Assembly (NCBI GenBank): GCA_902537445.1
Contig: CACBBI010000007.1
Coordinates: 1 to 48,581, forward strand
DNA length: 48,581 nucleotides
Source: an uncultured Prochlorococcus sp.
Lineage (GTDB): Bacteria; Cyanobacteriota; Cyanobacteriia; PCC-6307; Cyanobiaceae
Reading direction: 5' to 3'
Positions 38,430 through 47,113 of this stretch are shown in pieces. The number at the start of each line of letters is the position of its first letter. The first letter of the stretch is position 1. Below the pieces are notes generated by a model. That model saw only the letters and a program-made list of their open reading frames with translations, made no database searches and was not told the DNA's origin. A program made the position numbers and the translations under genes.

Positions 38430-38536
38430 ATGAATTCAAATTTAATGGTTTAAATAAAATTTGGTCTAATCGCTTTCTAGTTTTGTTTATATTATTTTTG
38501 GGTTTTATTTCACTAATCAATATTGCTTACGTTTGA
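38426..38536 (+). CDS. Candidate 36-residue membrane peptide
   Basis: This ORF overlaps the preceding one by four bases (ATGA), an arrangement typical of translationally coupled genes. It encodes a polar, slightly basic N-terminus (MNEFKFNGLNKIWSNR) and a 20-residue hydrophobic segment (FLVLFILFLGFISLINIAYV) ending at the C-terminus, so it looks like a tail-anchored or single-span peptide. No family is recognised. It ends 36 bases before the convergent murA stop. Confidence 0.5.
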   Translation: MNEFKFNGLNKIWSNRFLVLFILFLGFISLINIAYV

Positions 38537-38572
38537 ATCAATTTTCTTAGTTTAAAAATATATTTGGAAAGA

Positions 38573-39943
38573 CTAAGCTGCTTCGAGTTTTGAAAGATTC
38601 TCAGATATAGGTTCAATTTTATATCCATTCTCCTCAAAAGTATTTTTACTGATCTCCCTAATTATTTTTATACCTAAATTTTTTAGTTTTAATTCAAAAT
38701 TTTCATACCCTCTATCTAGATGTTCTAATCCATAGAAATTACTACTACCTTTTGCGATGATTCCTGCAATTATTAATGCAGCTGATGACCTTAAATCTGA
38801 GCCAACTAGATTCATCCCATTAATTGTTTTAACACCTTTGATGTGAGCTACGTTTTTGTTTAGTTTTATACTGGCGCCCATTTCATTAAGTAAATAAATA
38901 TGATTCATTCTGTTTTCGAAAATTGTTTCAGTTATCTTTGATTCACCATTTGCGATTGTCATTAGAGTTGTAAATGGTGCCTGCAAATCAGTAGGAAAGC
39001 CTGGGAAAGGAGCTGTTTCAATATCTACTCCTTTAATCTCTTTACTCTTGATAGAAATCGAATTACCTTTAATCGTAATTTTACTCCCACTCTCTTGAAG
39101 CTTATTAGTGACAGCTTCAAGATGATGAGGGATTACTGGAGAAATTGTTATTGAAGAGGAAGTTGCAGCAGCAGCTATTAGAAAAGTTCCAGCTTCTATT
39201 CGGTCTGGAATTACTTTATGGGTACATCCGCCAAGCTTATTAACACCATCAATAATAATTGTTTCTTTACCAGAGTCATAAATTTTTGCCCCCATTTTAT
39301 TAAGCATTTGGCATAAATCTTGAACTTCAGGCTCTCTAGCAGCATTTTCAATAGTAGTTCTTCCTTTGGCTAAAGATGCTGCCATTATTAAAGTTTCAGT
39401 CGCACCTACACTTGGACAATTTAATTTAATATGAGTGCCATGAAGTCTATTTTTGTTTCCCCTTGTTTTTGCCTTTACGATTCCCTCTTCAATAATAATG
39501 TCTGCTCCTAGTGCTATTAATCCATTAATGTGCTCGTCTATTGGCCTTGAACCAATATTGCATCCACCTGGTAACGGTACTTGAGCTTCTCCAAATTTAG
39601 TTAATAGTGCACCTATACAAAAGAAACTAGCTCTTAATCCTTTAACAAGTTCATATGGAAGTTCTTTAATCGAAATAGTTGTTGGATCTATTTCTAGTTG
39701 GTTGTTTTTACGAACTAAATTCACTCCTAAATTTTTTAAGATATTCCCCATCTTTTCAATGTCAGTGAGAAAAGGTACATTTTCAAGAATTATTTTTTCA
39801 TTAGTTAGCAATGATGAGGCTAATAAAACTAAGGCGGAATTCTTTGCACCACTTATTTCAACTATTCCATTTAACTTGCCTTGGCCAAGAATCTTTAAAT
39901 TTTGCGATTTAAGATATGACTTCGTTTTGCTTCCGCAAATCAT
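38573..39943 (-). CDS. murA: UDP-N-acetylglucosamine 1-carboxyvinyltransferase MurA
   Basis: First committed step of peptidoglycan synthesis, adding enolpyruvate to UDP-GlcNAc. ISGAKNSALVLLAS (residues 30-43) marks the start of the fold, and the catalytic cysteine is C128 in PGGCNIGSRPID, which makes the enzyme fosfomycin-sensitive in principle. About 15 extra residues precede the usual N-terminus. Length 456. It stands alone on the minus strand, between the small-ORF pair and the RNA methylase. Confidence 0.96.
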   Translation of the reverse strand: MICGSKTKSYLKSQNLKILGQGKLNGIVEISGAKNSALVLLASSLLTNEKIILENVPFLTDIEKMGNILKNLGVNLVRKNNQLEIDPTTISIKELPYELVKGLRASFFCIGALLTKFGEAQVPLPGGCNIGSRPIDEHINGLIALGADIIIEEGIVKAKTRGNKNRLHGTHIKLNCPSVGATETLIMAASLAKGRTTIENAAREPEVQDLCQMLNKMGAKIYDSGKETIIIDGVNKLGGCTHKVIPDRIEAGTFLIAAAATSSSITISPVIPHHLEAVTNKLQESGSKITIKGNSISIKSKEIKGVDIETAPFPGFPTDLQAPFTTLMTIANGESKITETIFENRMNHIYLLNEMGASIKLNKNVAHIKGVKTINGMNLVGSDLRSSAALIIAGIIAKGSSNFYGLEHLDRGYENFELKLKNLGIKIIREISKNTFEENGYKIEPISENLSKLEAA

Positions 39944-40152
39944 TAAGACTTAATTTATTAGATTCATCATGACAAACTAATAATATTAAGTCCACCCTAT
40001 GTAACGTCATGAATATTAATTAAAAGTGAAAATGTATTTTTTGATTTCTTGGGAAATAAAAATTTAATAAATAATTGATCAAAATATTTATGTAATTAAA
40101 ATATAGTTGATAACAAATTTTCAAAATACTCATAGAAAATACTTTTTTAAAA

Positions 40153-40974
40153 ATAACTAGTAAAAACAATAATCTAGTTAAAAGATTTAGATCATTTAAA
40201 AGAGGATCATCTCCAAAAGATCAAGACTTTTTTTGCATAGAGGGTACACATCTCATTAAAGAATTGCTGAAGTCTGGAAAAAATCCCTCTAAGATTTTAG
40301 TTACCGAAAAATGGCTAAGAAAGAATCAAATTCTAAGCAAAAAATTTGATGAGTCATTAATAAATATTGTCTCAGAGGAAGTCTTGGCATCTGCGATTTC
40401 AACAATTAATCCAGATGGGATAGCAGCTTTAGTAGAGATTTCAGCAATACCTAATTATCAATTTAATAGAAAAGATGATTTTGTTCTTGTTCTCGACAGA
40501 ATTCAAGATCCTGGGAATATGGGTAATCTATTTAGAACCGCTTTAGCTGCGGGTGTTAATGCAATTTTTTTAGCTGGAGGTGCGCACCCATTAGGCCAAA
40601 AGGTATTAAGAGCATCCTCAGGTGCAGTTTTTCATCTCCCATTTTTAAGATTTGATGGCATTGAAGAAGAAATATTAAATTCTTTACTTAAGTCTTTGTC
40701 TGAATTATCAAATGTAGGATTTAGGATTTTCTCTACTAGTAGCCATAATGAGAGTTCAAAAAAACCTTCAAAACCTTACTGGGAAGTTGATTGGTCTAGA
40801 CGTACAGCATTAATTTTGGGTAATGAAGGTCAAGGTATTCATAAAAAAATTCAAGAAGCTTTTAATGAAACAATTACAATTCCGCATAGTGAGATTGTAG
40901 AATCATTGAATGTGGCTTGTGTTGCAGTTCCGTTATTACTAGAACGAAAAAGAGTCGCATACACCTCTAAATAA
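40153..40974 (+). CDS. SpoU/TrmH-family RNA 2'-O-methyltransferase (start uncertain)
   Basis: SPOUT methylase acting on rRNA or tRNA ribose. Motifs are LDRIQDPGNMGNLFRTALAAG-like motif 1 (near 40497), LILGNEGQGI (motif 2) and SLNVACVAVPLLLE (motif 3). The first canonical start is a TTG at 40264, but the frame stays open back to 40114 and encodes typical family N-terminal sequence there (ITSKNNNLVKRFRSFK, then DFFCIEGTHLIKELL). No ATG, GTG or TTG exists in that stretch. I therefore place the start at the ATA of ITSKNNN (40153), giving 273 residues, the usual family length. A conservative call would be 40264-40974. Confidence 0.8.
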   Translation: MTSKNNNLVKRFRSFKRGSSPKDQDFFCIEGTHLIKELLKSGKNPSKILVTEKWLRKNQILSKKFDESLINIVSEEVLASAISTINPDGIAALVEISAIPNYQFNRKDDFVLVLDRIQDPGNMGNLFRTALAAGVNAIFLAGGAHPLGQKVLRASSGAVFHLPFLRFDGIEEEILNSLLKSLSELSNVGFRIFSTSSHNESSKKPSKPYWEVDWSRRTALILGNEGQGIHKKIQEAFNETITIPHSEIVESLNVACVAVPLLLERKRVAYTSK

Positions 40975-40985
40975 ATAAATAAAAA

Positions 40986-42425
40986 GTGACTGATTCAAGT
41001 TTTGATTTTGATTTAATCGTAATAGGAGCAGGATATGGAGGTTTTGATGCCGCTAAGCATGCTGCTAGTAAGGGACTGAAAGTCGCAATAATAGAATCTT
41101 CTGATATGGGAGGCACTTGTGTTAACAAGGGTTGTGTTCCATCTAAAGCTCTTTTGGCTGCAAGTGGAAAAGTTAGAGAAATAGCTAATTATGAACATTT
41201 AGCTAAATTTGGTATACATGCTTCACCAGTAAGGTTTGAGAGATCAAAAATTGCAGATCATGCAAATAATTTAGTTTTAAATGTTAGAGAAAATTTAACA
41301 AAAACTCTTAAAAGGAGTGGAGTTGAAATTATTTTGGGCGTTGGAAGAATTGAAGGAAATCAAAAAGTAGGTGTAAGAGATAAAAACGGAATTGATAAAA
41401 TTTTCACATGTAAGAATATTGTTATAGCAACAGGCTCTTCTCCTTTTGTGCCCCGTGGAATAACTTTGGATAATAGGACCGTATTTACTAGCGATGATGC
41501 GGTTAAACTTGAGTGGCTTCCAAGATGGATAGCAATTATTGGAAGCGGATATATAGGTCTAGAATTTGCTGATGTTTATACCGCGCTTGGTTGTGAAGTT
41601 ACCATGATCGAGGCTTTGGAGAATATTATGCCAACATTTGATCCAGACATCACTAAAATTGCTAAGAAGAACCTTATTCAAGCAAGAGATATAGACACAA
41701 AATCAAATGTCTTTGCGACAAAAATAACACCTGGATGCCCTGTAAAAATAGAACTGACTGATGCAAAATCTAAGGAAGTTGTAGAAACTTTAGAAGTTGA
41801 CGCTGTACTAGTCGCAACTGGCAGAAGTCCTAATAGTAATAACTTAAATCTTGAGTCGGTTGGTATCGAAACAGTAAAAGGGTTCATTCCTGTAGATGAT
41901 CAAATGAGAGTTAAGAATGGTGATGAAATAATACCTAATATTTGGGCTGTTGGAGATGTAACGGGCAAACTAATGCTTGCCCATACAGCTGCAGCGCAGG
42001 GTACTGTTGCTGTTGATAATATTTGCGGTGGTAATGTCGAAATTAACTATAAAAGTATCCCCGCAGCAACCTTTACTCACCCAGAGATAAGTTCAGTTGG
42101 TCTCTCTGAAGTTGAAGCTAAAGAGATATCTACAAAAGAAAATTTTACTTTGGGAGTTGTCAAAAGTTTCTTTAAGGCTAATTCAAAAGCGTTGGCTGAA
42201 TTAGAGAGTGATGGATTGCTAAAGTTGATTTTCAACAAAGATAATGGGAAAGTATTAGGGGCTCATATTTTTGGGTTACATGCAGCTGATTTAATTCAAG
42301 AAATTTCGAACGCTATTTCAAGGAACCAAGATGTAATTGAATTATCTAAAGAAGTTCATACTCATCCTACTCTTAGTGAAGTAGTTGAGGTCGCATATAA
42401 ACAGGCGGCTTCTCAAATAAAATAA
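40986..42425 (+). CDS. lpd: Dihydrolipoamide dehydrogenase (E3)
   Basis: FAD enzyme reoxidising dihydrolipoyl groups of the pyruvate dehydrogenase and glycine cleavage complexes. The FAD motif VIGAGYGGFDAAKHAA, the redox-active GGTCVNKGCVPSK disulfide (about residues 39-51), the NAD motif IIGSGYIGLEFADVY and the C-terminal HTHPTLSEVVE active-site histidine are all present. Length 479 is normal. The start is a GTG 12 bases after the methylase; trpC follows 13 bases later. Confidence 0.96.
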   Translation: MTDSSFDFDLIVIGAGYGGFDAAKHAASKGLKVAIIESSDMGGTCVNKGCVPSKALLAASGKVREIANYEHLAKFGIHASPVRFERSKIADHANNLVLNVRENLTKTLKRSGVEIILGVGRIEGNQKVGVRDKNGIDKIFTCKNIVIATGSSPFVPRGITLDNRTVFTSDDAVKLEWLPRWIAIIGSGYIGLEFADVYTALGCEVTMIEALENIMPTFDPDITKIAKKNLIQARDIDTKSNVFATKITPGCPVKIELTDAKSKEVVETLEVDAVLVATGRSPNSNNLNLESVGIETVKGFIPVDDQMRVKNGDEIIPNIWAVGDVTGKLMLAHTAAAQGTVAVDNICGGNVEINYKSIPAATFTHPEISSVGLSEVEAKEISTKENFTLGVVKSFFKANSKALAELESDGLLKLIFNKDNGKVLGAHIFGLHAADLIQEISNAISRNQDVIELSKEVHTHPTLSEVVEVAYKQAASQIK

Positions 42426-42437
42426 TATCTAAGATTA

Positions 42438-43325
42438 ATGGAGATAAGACGCAGGCCACCAAATCCAACAGTAAGGGTAGAAAATTTAGAATATGCTGTA
42501 CCTCATAGAGAAGCACAAGCAAAAAACATTCTGGAAGAAATTGTATGGCACAAGGATATTGAAATTAAGAATTTTAAAAAAATAGTCTCTTTAGAAGATC
42601 TAATCAAAAAGATTGAAAAACTCCCTACTCCCAAAGATTTTTACAAAAATATCTTGGAGTCAAAAATAAAACCAGGAGTTATTGCTGAAATAAAAAAAGC
42701 TAGTCCGAGTAAAGGAGTTATTAGAAAAGATTTTTACCCTGAAAAAATAGCAATTTGTTATGAAAGATTAGGCGCATCCTGTATCTCAGTACTTACCGAT
42801 AAAAGGTTTTTTCAAGGTAGTTATGAAATACTCGAAACTGTAAGGAAATCAACTAATCTCCCCCTACTCTGCAAAGATTTTATTATTTCTGCTTATCAGA
42901 TTTATAAAGCAAGAGTATCTGGTGCTGATGCAATATTATTAATCGCTGCGATTTTAAGTGATGATGATTTAATTTATTTAAAGAAAATAGCTGATAATTT
43001 AAAGATGAGTGTTCTTGTTGAAGTACATAACTCTAATGAATTAGAAAGGATTCTAAAGTTAAAATCTTTTAATTTGATTGGAATAAATAATAGGGACTTA
43101 AAGACTTTTAAAACGGATTTAAAAACATCAAAAGAATTGATGCATACATATGCAGATATATTTTTAAAACAAAATATTATTCCCATAAGTGAATCTGGAA
43201 TTAATTGTGCCGAAGATTTAGAATCGCTTAGATCTATTGGAATAATGGGAGTATTAATTGGTGAAACTTTTATGAGAGAAACTGATATTGAACAATCGTT
43301 CAAGAAATTATTTAACTCAATTTAA
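42438..43325 (+). CDS. trpC: Indole-3-glycerol-phosphate synthase TrpC
   Basis: TIM-barrel enzyme closing the indole ring in tryptophan synthesis. Signature blocks are [15 protein letters not shown] (about residues 77-91, with the catalytic Lys), [28 protein letters not shown], and [15 protein letters not shown], then [13 protein letters not shown] 60-residue N-terminal extension is usual in cyanobacteria. Length 295. It is cotranscribed with lpd and the methylase judging by spacing. Confidence 0.96.
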   Translation: MEIRRRPPNPTVRVENLEYAVPHREAQAKNILEEIVWHKDIEIKNFKKIVSLEDLIKKIEKLPTPKDFYKNILESKIKPGVIAEIKKASPSKGVIRKDFYPEKIAICYERLGASCISVLTDKRFFQGSYEILETVRKSTNLPLLCKDFIISAYQIYKARVSGADAILLIAAILSDDDLIYLKKIADNLKMSVLVEVHNSNELERILKLKSFNLIGINNRDLKTFKTDLKTSKELMHTYADIFLKQNIIPISESGINCAEDLESLRSIGIMGVLIGETFMRETDIEQSFKKLFNSI

Positions 43326-43341
43326 TATTGACTTCAAATCG

Positions 43342-43350
43342 TGCTATAAA
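43342..43350 (+). promoter_or_regulatory. Extended -10 promoter of the nickel-permease-like gene
   Basis: TGCTATAAA lies 31 bases before the ATG at 43381 and just after the trpC stop. This would give the transporter its own promoter and a leader of about 25 bases. Confidence 0.45.
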
Positions 43351-43380
43351 ATTGAATGAACAGAGTTGTACTGAATATAT

Positions 43381-44052
43381 ATGCAGGCTGTAATTGTAAC
43401 AGGTATAGTCGCAGGATTTGTGCATGTAGTTAGTGGTGCTGATCATCTAATTGCAATGGCACCAGCAGCGATTAATAATCCCCAAAAAGCTCTTAAAAAT
43501 AGTTTTTCATGGGGCTTGGGACATTCTTCAGGAGTCCTCTTGTTAGCTTTTCTAGCGATTTTTATTAAGGATATTACGCCATTAAACAAATTTTCTAGTA
43601 TTGCCGAATTCCTAGTTGGAATTTCACTTCTAATTGTTGGAGTATTTGCTATAAAAAATTCTTTTCAATTAAGTATCCACTCGCATTCCCATAAGCATGA
43701 GAATGGAATTGCCCATCGTCACTTTCACTTTCATGTTAAGGAACAAAAAAATAATAATAAGCACTCACATGCTTTGACTGGTTTAGGCTTGCTACACGGT
43801 ATAGCTGGAGGTTCACATTTTCTTGCAGTTCTTCCTGCTTTAGCACTACCTTTAACAAGCGCTTGCTTATATTTGATTTCATATTTGATTGGTTCACTCA
43901 TAAGTATGAATCTTTTTTCTTGTTTAATATCTTTTACTACCTTTAAAGCAAGTCAAAAATTTATTAAAAGATTAATAGCTGTAGCAGGAGGGCTTTCCTT
44001 TTCTTTGGGATTATTTTGGATTCAAAGAAGTGCTTCTGTTTTTTTGAATTAA
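43381..44052 (+). CDS. Nickel-permease-like membrane protein
   Basis: A 223-residue, roughly six-helix membrane protein of the broad NiCoT/UreH type. It has the helix motif HVVSGADH (H15, D21, H22), here HX5DH rather than the classic HX4DH, and a partner motif LLHGIAGGSHF in the second half. Between them lies a histidine-rich loop (SHSHKHENG, HRHFHFHV) likely to bind metal. It lies tail to tail with the Ni-SOD genes, which makes nickel the likely substrate. Its last 42 bases overlap the convergent sodX gene. Confidence 0.78.
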   Translation: MQAVIVTGIVAGFVHVVSGADHLIAMAPAAINNPQKALKNSFSWGLGHSSGVLLLAFLAIFIKDITPLNKFSSIAEFLVGISLLIVGVFAIKNSFQLSIHSHSHKHENGIAHRHFHFHVKEQKNNNKHSHALTGLGLLHGIAGGSHFLAVLPALALPLTSACLYLISYLIGSLISMNLFSCLISFTTFKASQKFIKRLIAVAGGLSFSLGLFWIQRSASVFLN

Positions 44053-44403
44053 AAATTTTTTTAATTTAGGAATAATTAATTTAGAGGTGACAATCCCAAT
44101 TATTTTTTCGTTATTGATTAATCCAAATTTATTACTATCTTCGCTAAATTCAATATTGTCGCCAATAACCTCAACGTTATTTTGATTTACTGAATTTATC
44201 CTTTTTATTAGGTTTTTATTTTTAATTGGATGATTAAAAATAACTATTTGTCGATTTTTAAGTATTGATTTATTCTTTTTATATTTTTTAAAAAATACAA
44301 TATCACCTTCTTTTAGGTAAGGAAACATCGATTCACCACTAATGATCGCAGTTTTTCTTAAACCTAAAAAAAATAAAATAAAATCAAAAAAACTTTTGAA
44401 AAT
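44011..44403 (-). CDS. sodX: Ni-SOD maturation protease SodX (start uncertain)
   Basis: Small signal-peptidase-like serine protease (S26-type) expected to cut the propeptide of SodN. The catalytic serine lies in SGESMFPYLKEGDIVF and the general-base lysine in NLIKRINSV. The first canonical start, ATG at 44328, falls just after the catalytic serine and cannot be right. The frame is open upstream to 44415 but contains no ATG, GTG or TTG; I start at the ATT at 44403, which gives 130 residues with a hydrophobic N-terminus (FDFILFFLGLRK). It follows sodN by eight bases. Confidence 0.8.
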   Translation of the reverse strand: MFKSFFDFILFFLGLRKTAIISGESMFPYLKEGDIVFFKKYKKNKSILKNRQIVIFNHPIKNKNLIKRINSVNQNNVEVIGDNIEFSEDSNKFGLINNEKIIGIVTSKLIIPKLKKFLIQKNRSTSLNPK

Positions 44404-44411
44404 AACTCTGA

Positions 44412-44885
44412 TTAACTAGCTTTTACAAAAGCGTCTGATCTTCCTTTTGAAGCCCAGAAAATATTATGAATTTTTTCTACATAACTCATGAGTTCTTCAG
44501 CTTGGGCTAAGTCAATATTAACTTTGCATGCACTGCATAACTTGGCCGCCTTCCAAATGGTTTCATGTAAGTCTGGATAAGTTTCTAAGTGAACTGGTTT
44601 AAAGTAATCTGTCCACAAAATTAGAATCTCTTTCTTTGTTTCTTTTGCTTGTTCCTCTTTAACTGCAACATATCTAGAAAATGTATTACTGTATGCAGCC
44701 CATTCTGCCGAATCTGTGCTAGAAGGAGCTTCTAATGCAATAAGTTTTTTTGTCATTGATAAAACTGCTTCGGCTGCAACTCTCGTAGGTGCTGGGTCGT
44801 ACACACCACAAGGACCATCGCAGTGAGCATGGACTGACATTGGCAATTTTTTATCTAGAAAAGAATTGATGAATTTACTTAACAT
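44412..44885 (-). CDS. sodN: Nickel superoxide dismutase SodN
   Basis: Hexameric Ni-dependent superoxide dismutase, common in marine cyanobacteria because it avoids iron. A 20-residue propeptide precedes the nickel hook HCDGPCGVYDP; after cleavage by SodX the new N-terminal His1, Cys2 and Cys6 bind nickel. The four-helix body follows. Length 157 is normal. sodX follows by eight bases, and the nickel-permease-like gene faces the pair. Confidence 0.97.
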   Translation of the reverse strand: MLSKFINSFLDKKLPMSVHAHCDGPCGVYDPAPTRVAAEAVLSMTKKLIALEAPSSTDSAEWAAYSNTFSRYVAVKEEQAKETKKEILILWTDYFKPVHLETYPDLHETIWKAAKLCSACKVNIDLAQAEELMSYVEKIHNIFWASKGRSDAFVKAS

Positions 44886-44963
44886 TTCAAATATTTGGTG
44901 TTGTATATATATTACTTGGAGATTAACTAAATTGAAAAGTCTTAGATATTTTTCTTACTTAAT

Positions 44964-45536
44964 TTAATTGACTTTTAATAATTCAACTTCAAATATTAAA
45001 GTCGCATTAGCAGGTATTACATTTCCAGCTCCTCTTGATCCGTATCCAAGTTCCGGAGGTATTGTTAATTTTCTTTTGCCTCCGACTTTCATGCCTGCTA
45101 CACCTTCGTCCCAACCTTTTATTACTCGTCCAGCACCCAAGGGAAAGCTGAATGGAGCTCTGCCGATACTGGTATCAAATTGTGTCCCGTCTTCTAGTGT
45201 TCCTGTGTAATTTACAGTAACTGTTTGCCCAGCACTAGCCACATCTCCTTCCCCTTTTACGATATCTGCAATAATTAGACCACTTTCTGTAGTCCTTGAA
45301 TTGTTGTCTAATGGTGTTTCTTCTGCCATAGCGAAAAGTATAGGATTTGGATCTGATGGGTCTAGTTCAAATAAATTATTATTTGAAACATTTGATGATT
45401 TTGCAATAGGTGTTCTTTGAACTGACTGAGTTTCTGATTCAGCAGCATTAACAACTTGAGGTGAATTAAATTGACTGAAAAGAGTTAATGAAACACAAAA
45501 AACAAAAACTGCAAAACTAATAAAGACTTCTTTCAC
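44964..45536 (-). CDS. Exported FKBP-type peptidyl-prolyl isomerase
   Basis: A 190-residue protein with an N-terminal signal peptide ([14 protein letters not shown], then VVNAAE), so luminal or periplasmic. The C-terminal FKBP domain (about residues 80-190) has [35 protein letters not shown], and [10 protein letters not shown], the full set of active-site aromatic and Asp residues. It catalyses proline isomerisation in folding. A linker rich in Ser, Asn and Pro (residues 40-80) separates signal and domain. The start is a GTG. Confidence 0.92.
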   Translation of the reverse strand: MKEVFISFAVFVFCVSLTLFSQFNSPQVVNAAESETQSVQRTPIAKSSNVSNNNLFELDPSDPNPILFAMAEETPLDNNSRTTESGLIIADIVKGEGDVASAGQTVTVNYTGTLEDGTQFDTSIGRAPFSFPLGAGRVIKGWDEGVAGMKVGGKRKLTIPPELGYGSRGAGNVIPANATLIFEVELLKVN

Positions 45537-45622
45537 TTAAATTTTGAAAGTTACTAAAACTTAGTCTACAGAATGAAGGTACAATAAATGGGTGATTATA
45601 AATTTAATTTCGTAATTTTAGA

Positions 45623-47113
45623 TTGTTAATCCCAACTCAAAATAAAAGTCTAAGACAATATTTTTACCCTTGTTTAGGAGGGGTTTTAGGAGGAATTTCA
45701 GTTTCAACTCATTTTTGGCTGATTTTTATGCCGATATCATTATTTATTTTATGGAAGGGAAGTGAAAGGAGAATAGCAAATTTTTGTTGGGGTTTTTTCT
45801 TTATCTTGATAAGTCATTCTTGGCTTTATGATCTTCATCCATTGACATGGCTTGGTTTTTCATGGCTTCCAAGTTTAATTATTGCCATTTTAATATTATT
45901 ATTTTGCGCTTTTTTGGGTGGGATATTAGTTTATTTATGGGGATTGTTAGTTGAAATTATTCTCTGGAAAGAGGATGTTTTCAAAATGAAAATATTATCT
46001 TTAACAGTAAAAGTATTTTTTTTATCTTTGACTTGGGGTATTGGTGAATTGATACTTTCTCAAACACCTTTTTTTTGGATAGGTTTAGGAGAGAGTCTTA
46101 TCCCAGGTGATATTTATCTTGCTGGTTTAGCAAGATGGATTGGTGCAAGTGGTTTATGCGTATTACAAATATTGATTGGATTTTGGATTTTTTATATTCA
46201 AGGTAGATGGGAAAGAAAACTTTACTTTAAAAAAATATTTCTTTTAGGACTTTTGGTTTTTATTTTCTTACATTTATTTGGAGGTTTAACAACTCCAATA
46301 AAAAGAAATTATGAATATCCAATAGCTATTTGGCAAACTAATATACCAACAAGAGAAAAATTAAAAATAAATGATGAATTTATTGAAGAAAAGCTATCTA
46401 TCGCTCAAGAATATGCTTTGTCAAACAAAGCGAAATTTCTTGTTGCTCCTGAAGGAACTCTATCTAATAATTTTTATTTTTCTAAAGGCATTAAGGTTAA
46501 TGCCTTGTCAGGAGGTTTCAGAAATTCAAATAATGAGTTAAGAAGTTCTTTACTCGGATTTCAAATTGGAGATAAATCTTTTACCTCATTTATAGATAAA
46601 AATAGACTTGTTCCAATAGGTGAAAAAATACCTAGATTTCTAGATAGTTTTTCAAGAGGATTATCTGCAGTAGGAGGAATTCAACCAGGCTCTGATTCAA
46701 GATTTTTTGATCCTAAATTTACACCCCCATTAGCAGTAGCTATATGTTACGAAATTAGTGATGGACTAGAAATAAGAAAGGCTATTAATAGCGGTGCAAA
46801 ACTAATAATAACTGCAGCAAATTTAGATCCATATCCAGCTAAGCTTTATAATCAATTCCTATCTTTGGCTAGATTAAGAAGTATTGAAAATAAGAAAAAT
46901 AATTTACTAGTATCAAATACAGGCCCTTCGGGCTTAGTTCAAGATGATGGAAAAATAATTAAACTTTTAGATTATCATGTTGAGCAAAATGAAATAGTGT
47001 TCCCTAATTTTTCATCCGAAAAGACTTTCTACACAAAATTTGGAGATAAACCTATTTTGTTTTTGTTTATATTATTTATGGGATTAAATTTTTTTGGAAA
47101 ATTAACTAATTAA
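45623..47113 (+). CDS. lnt: Apolipoprotein N-acyltransferase Lnt
   Basis: Integral membrane enzyme that adds the third acyl chain to lipoproteins. Six to seven hydrophobic segments (residues 10-220) precede a nitrilase-type domain with the glutamate in LVAPEGTLS and the cysteine in [12 protein letters not shown] final membrane helix ends the protein. Length 496 is normal. The start is the TTG at 45623, the only start after an in-frame stop at 45605. Its 3' end overlaps convergent mnmA by 12 bases. Confidence 0.9.
   Translation: MLIPTQNKSLRQYFYPCLGGVLGGISVSTHFWLIFMPISLFILWKGSERRIANFCWGFFFILISHSWLYDLHPLTWLGFSWLPSLIIAILILLFCAFLGGILVYLWGLLVEIILWKEDVFKMKILSLTVKVFFLSLTWGIGELILSQTPFFWIGLGESLIPGDIYLAGLARWIGASGLCVLQILIGFWIFYIQGRWERKLYFKKIFLLGLLVFIFLHLFGGLTTPIKRNYEYPIAIWQTNIPTREKLKINDEFIEEKLSIAQEYALSNKAKFLVAPEGTLSNNFYFSKGIKVNALSGGFRNSNNELRSSLLGFQIGDKSFTSFIDKNRLVPIGEKIPRFLDSFSRGLSAVGGIQPGSDSRFFDPKFTPPLAVAICYEISDGLEIRKAINSGAKLIITAANLDPYPAKLYNQFLSLARLRSIENKKNNLLVSNTGPSGLVQDDGKIIKLLDYHVEQNEIVFPNFSSEKTFYTKFGDKPILFLFILFMGLNFFGKLTN

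Noticed and set aside
38572..38577. CTTAGT/ACTAAG inverted repeat as a terminator between the small ORFs and murA
   Set aside because: The stem is only six pairs with a 20-base loop and no T run follows on either strand.
39944..40152. Small RNA between murA and the RNA methylase
   Set aside because: Only an imperfect inverted repeat (ATTCATcATGAC/GTCATGAAT type) is seen; no terminator or stable fold supports an RNA gene.
44011..44328. sodX starting at the ATG at 44328
   Set aside because: It would exclude the catalytic serine of SGESM, which is encoded directly upstream in the same open frame.
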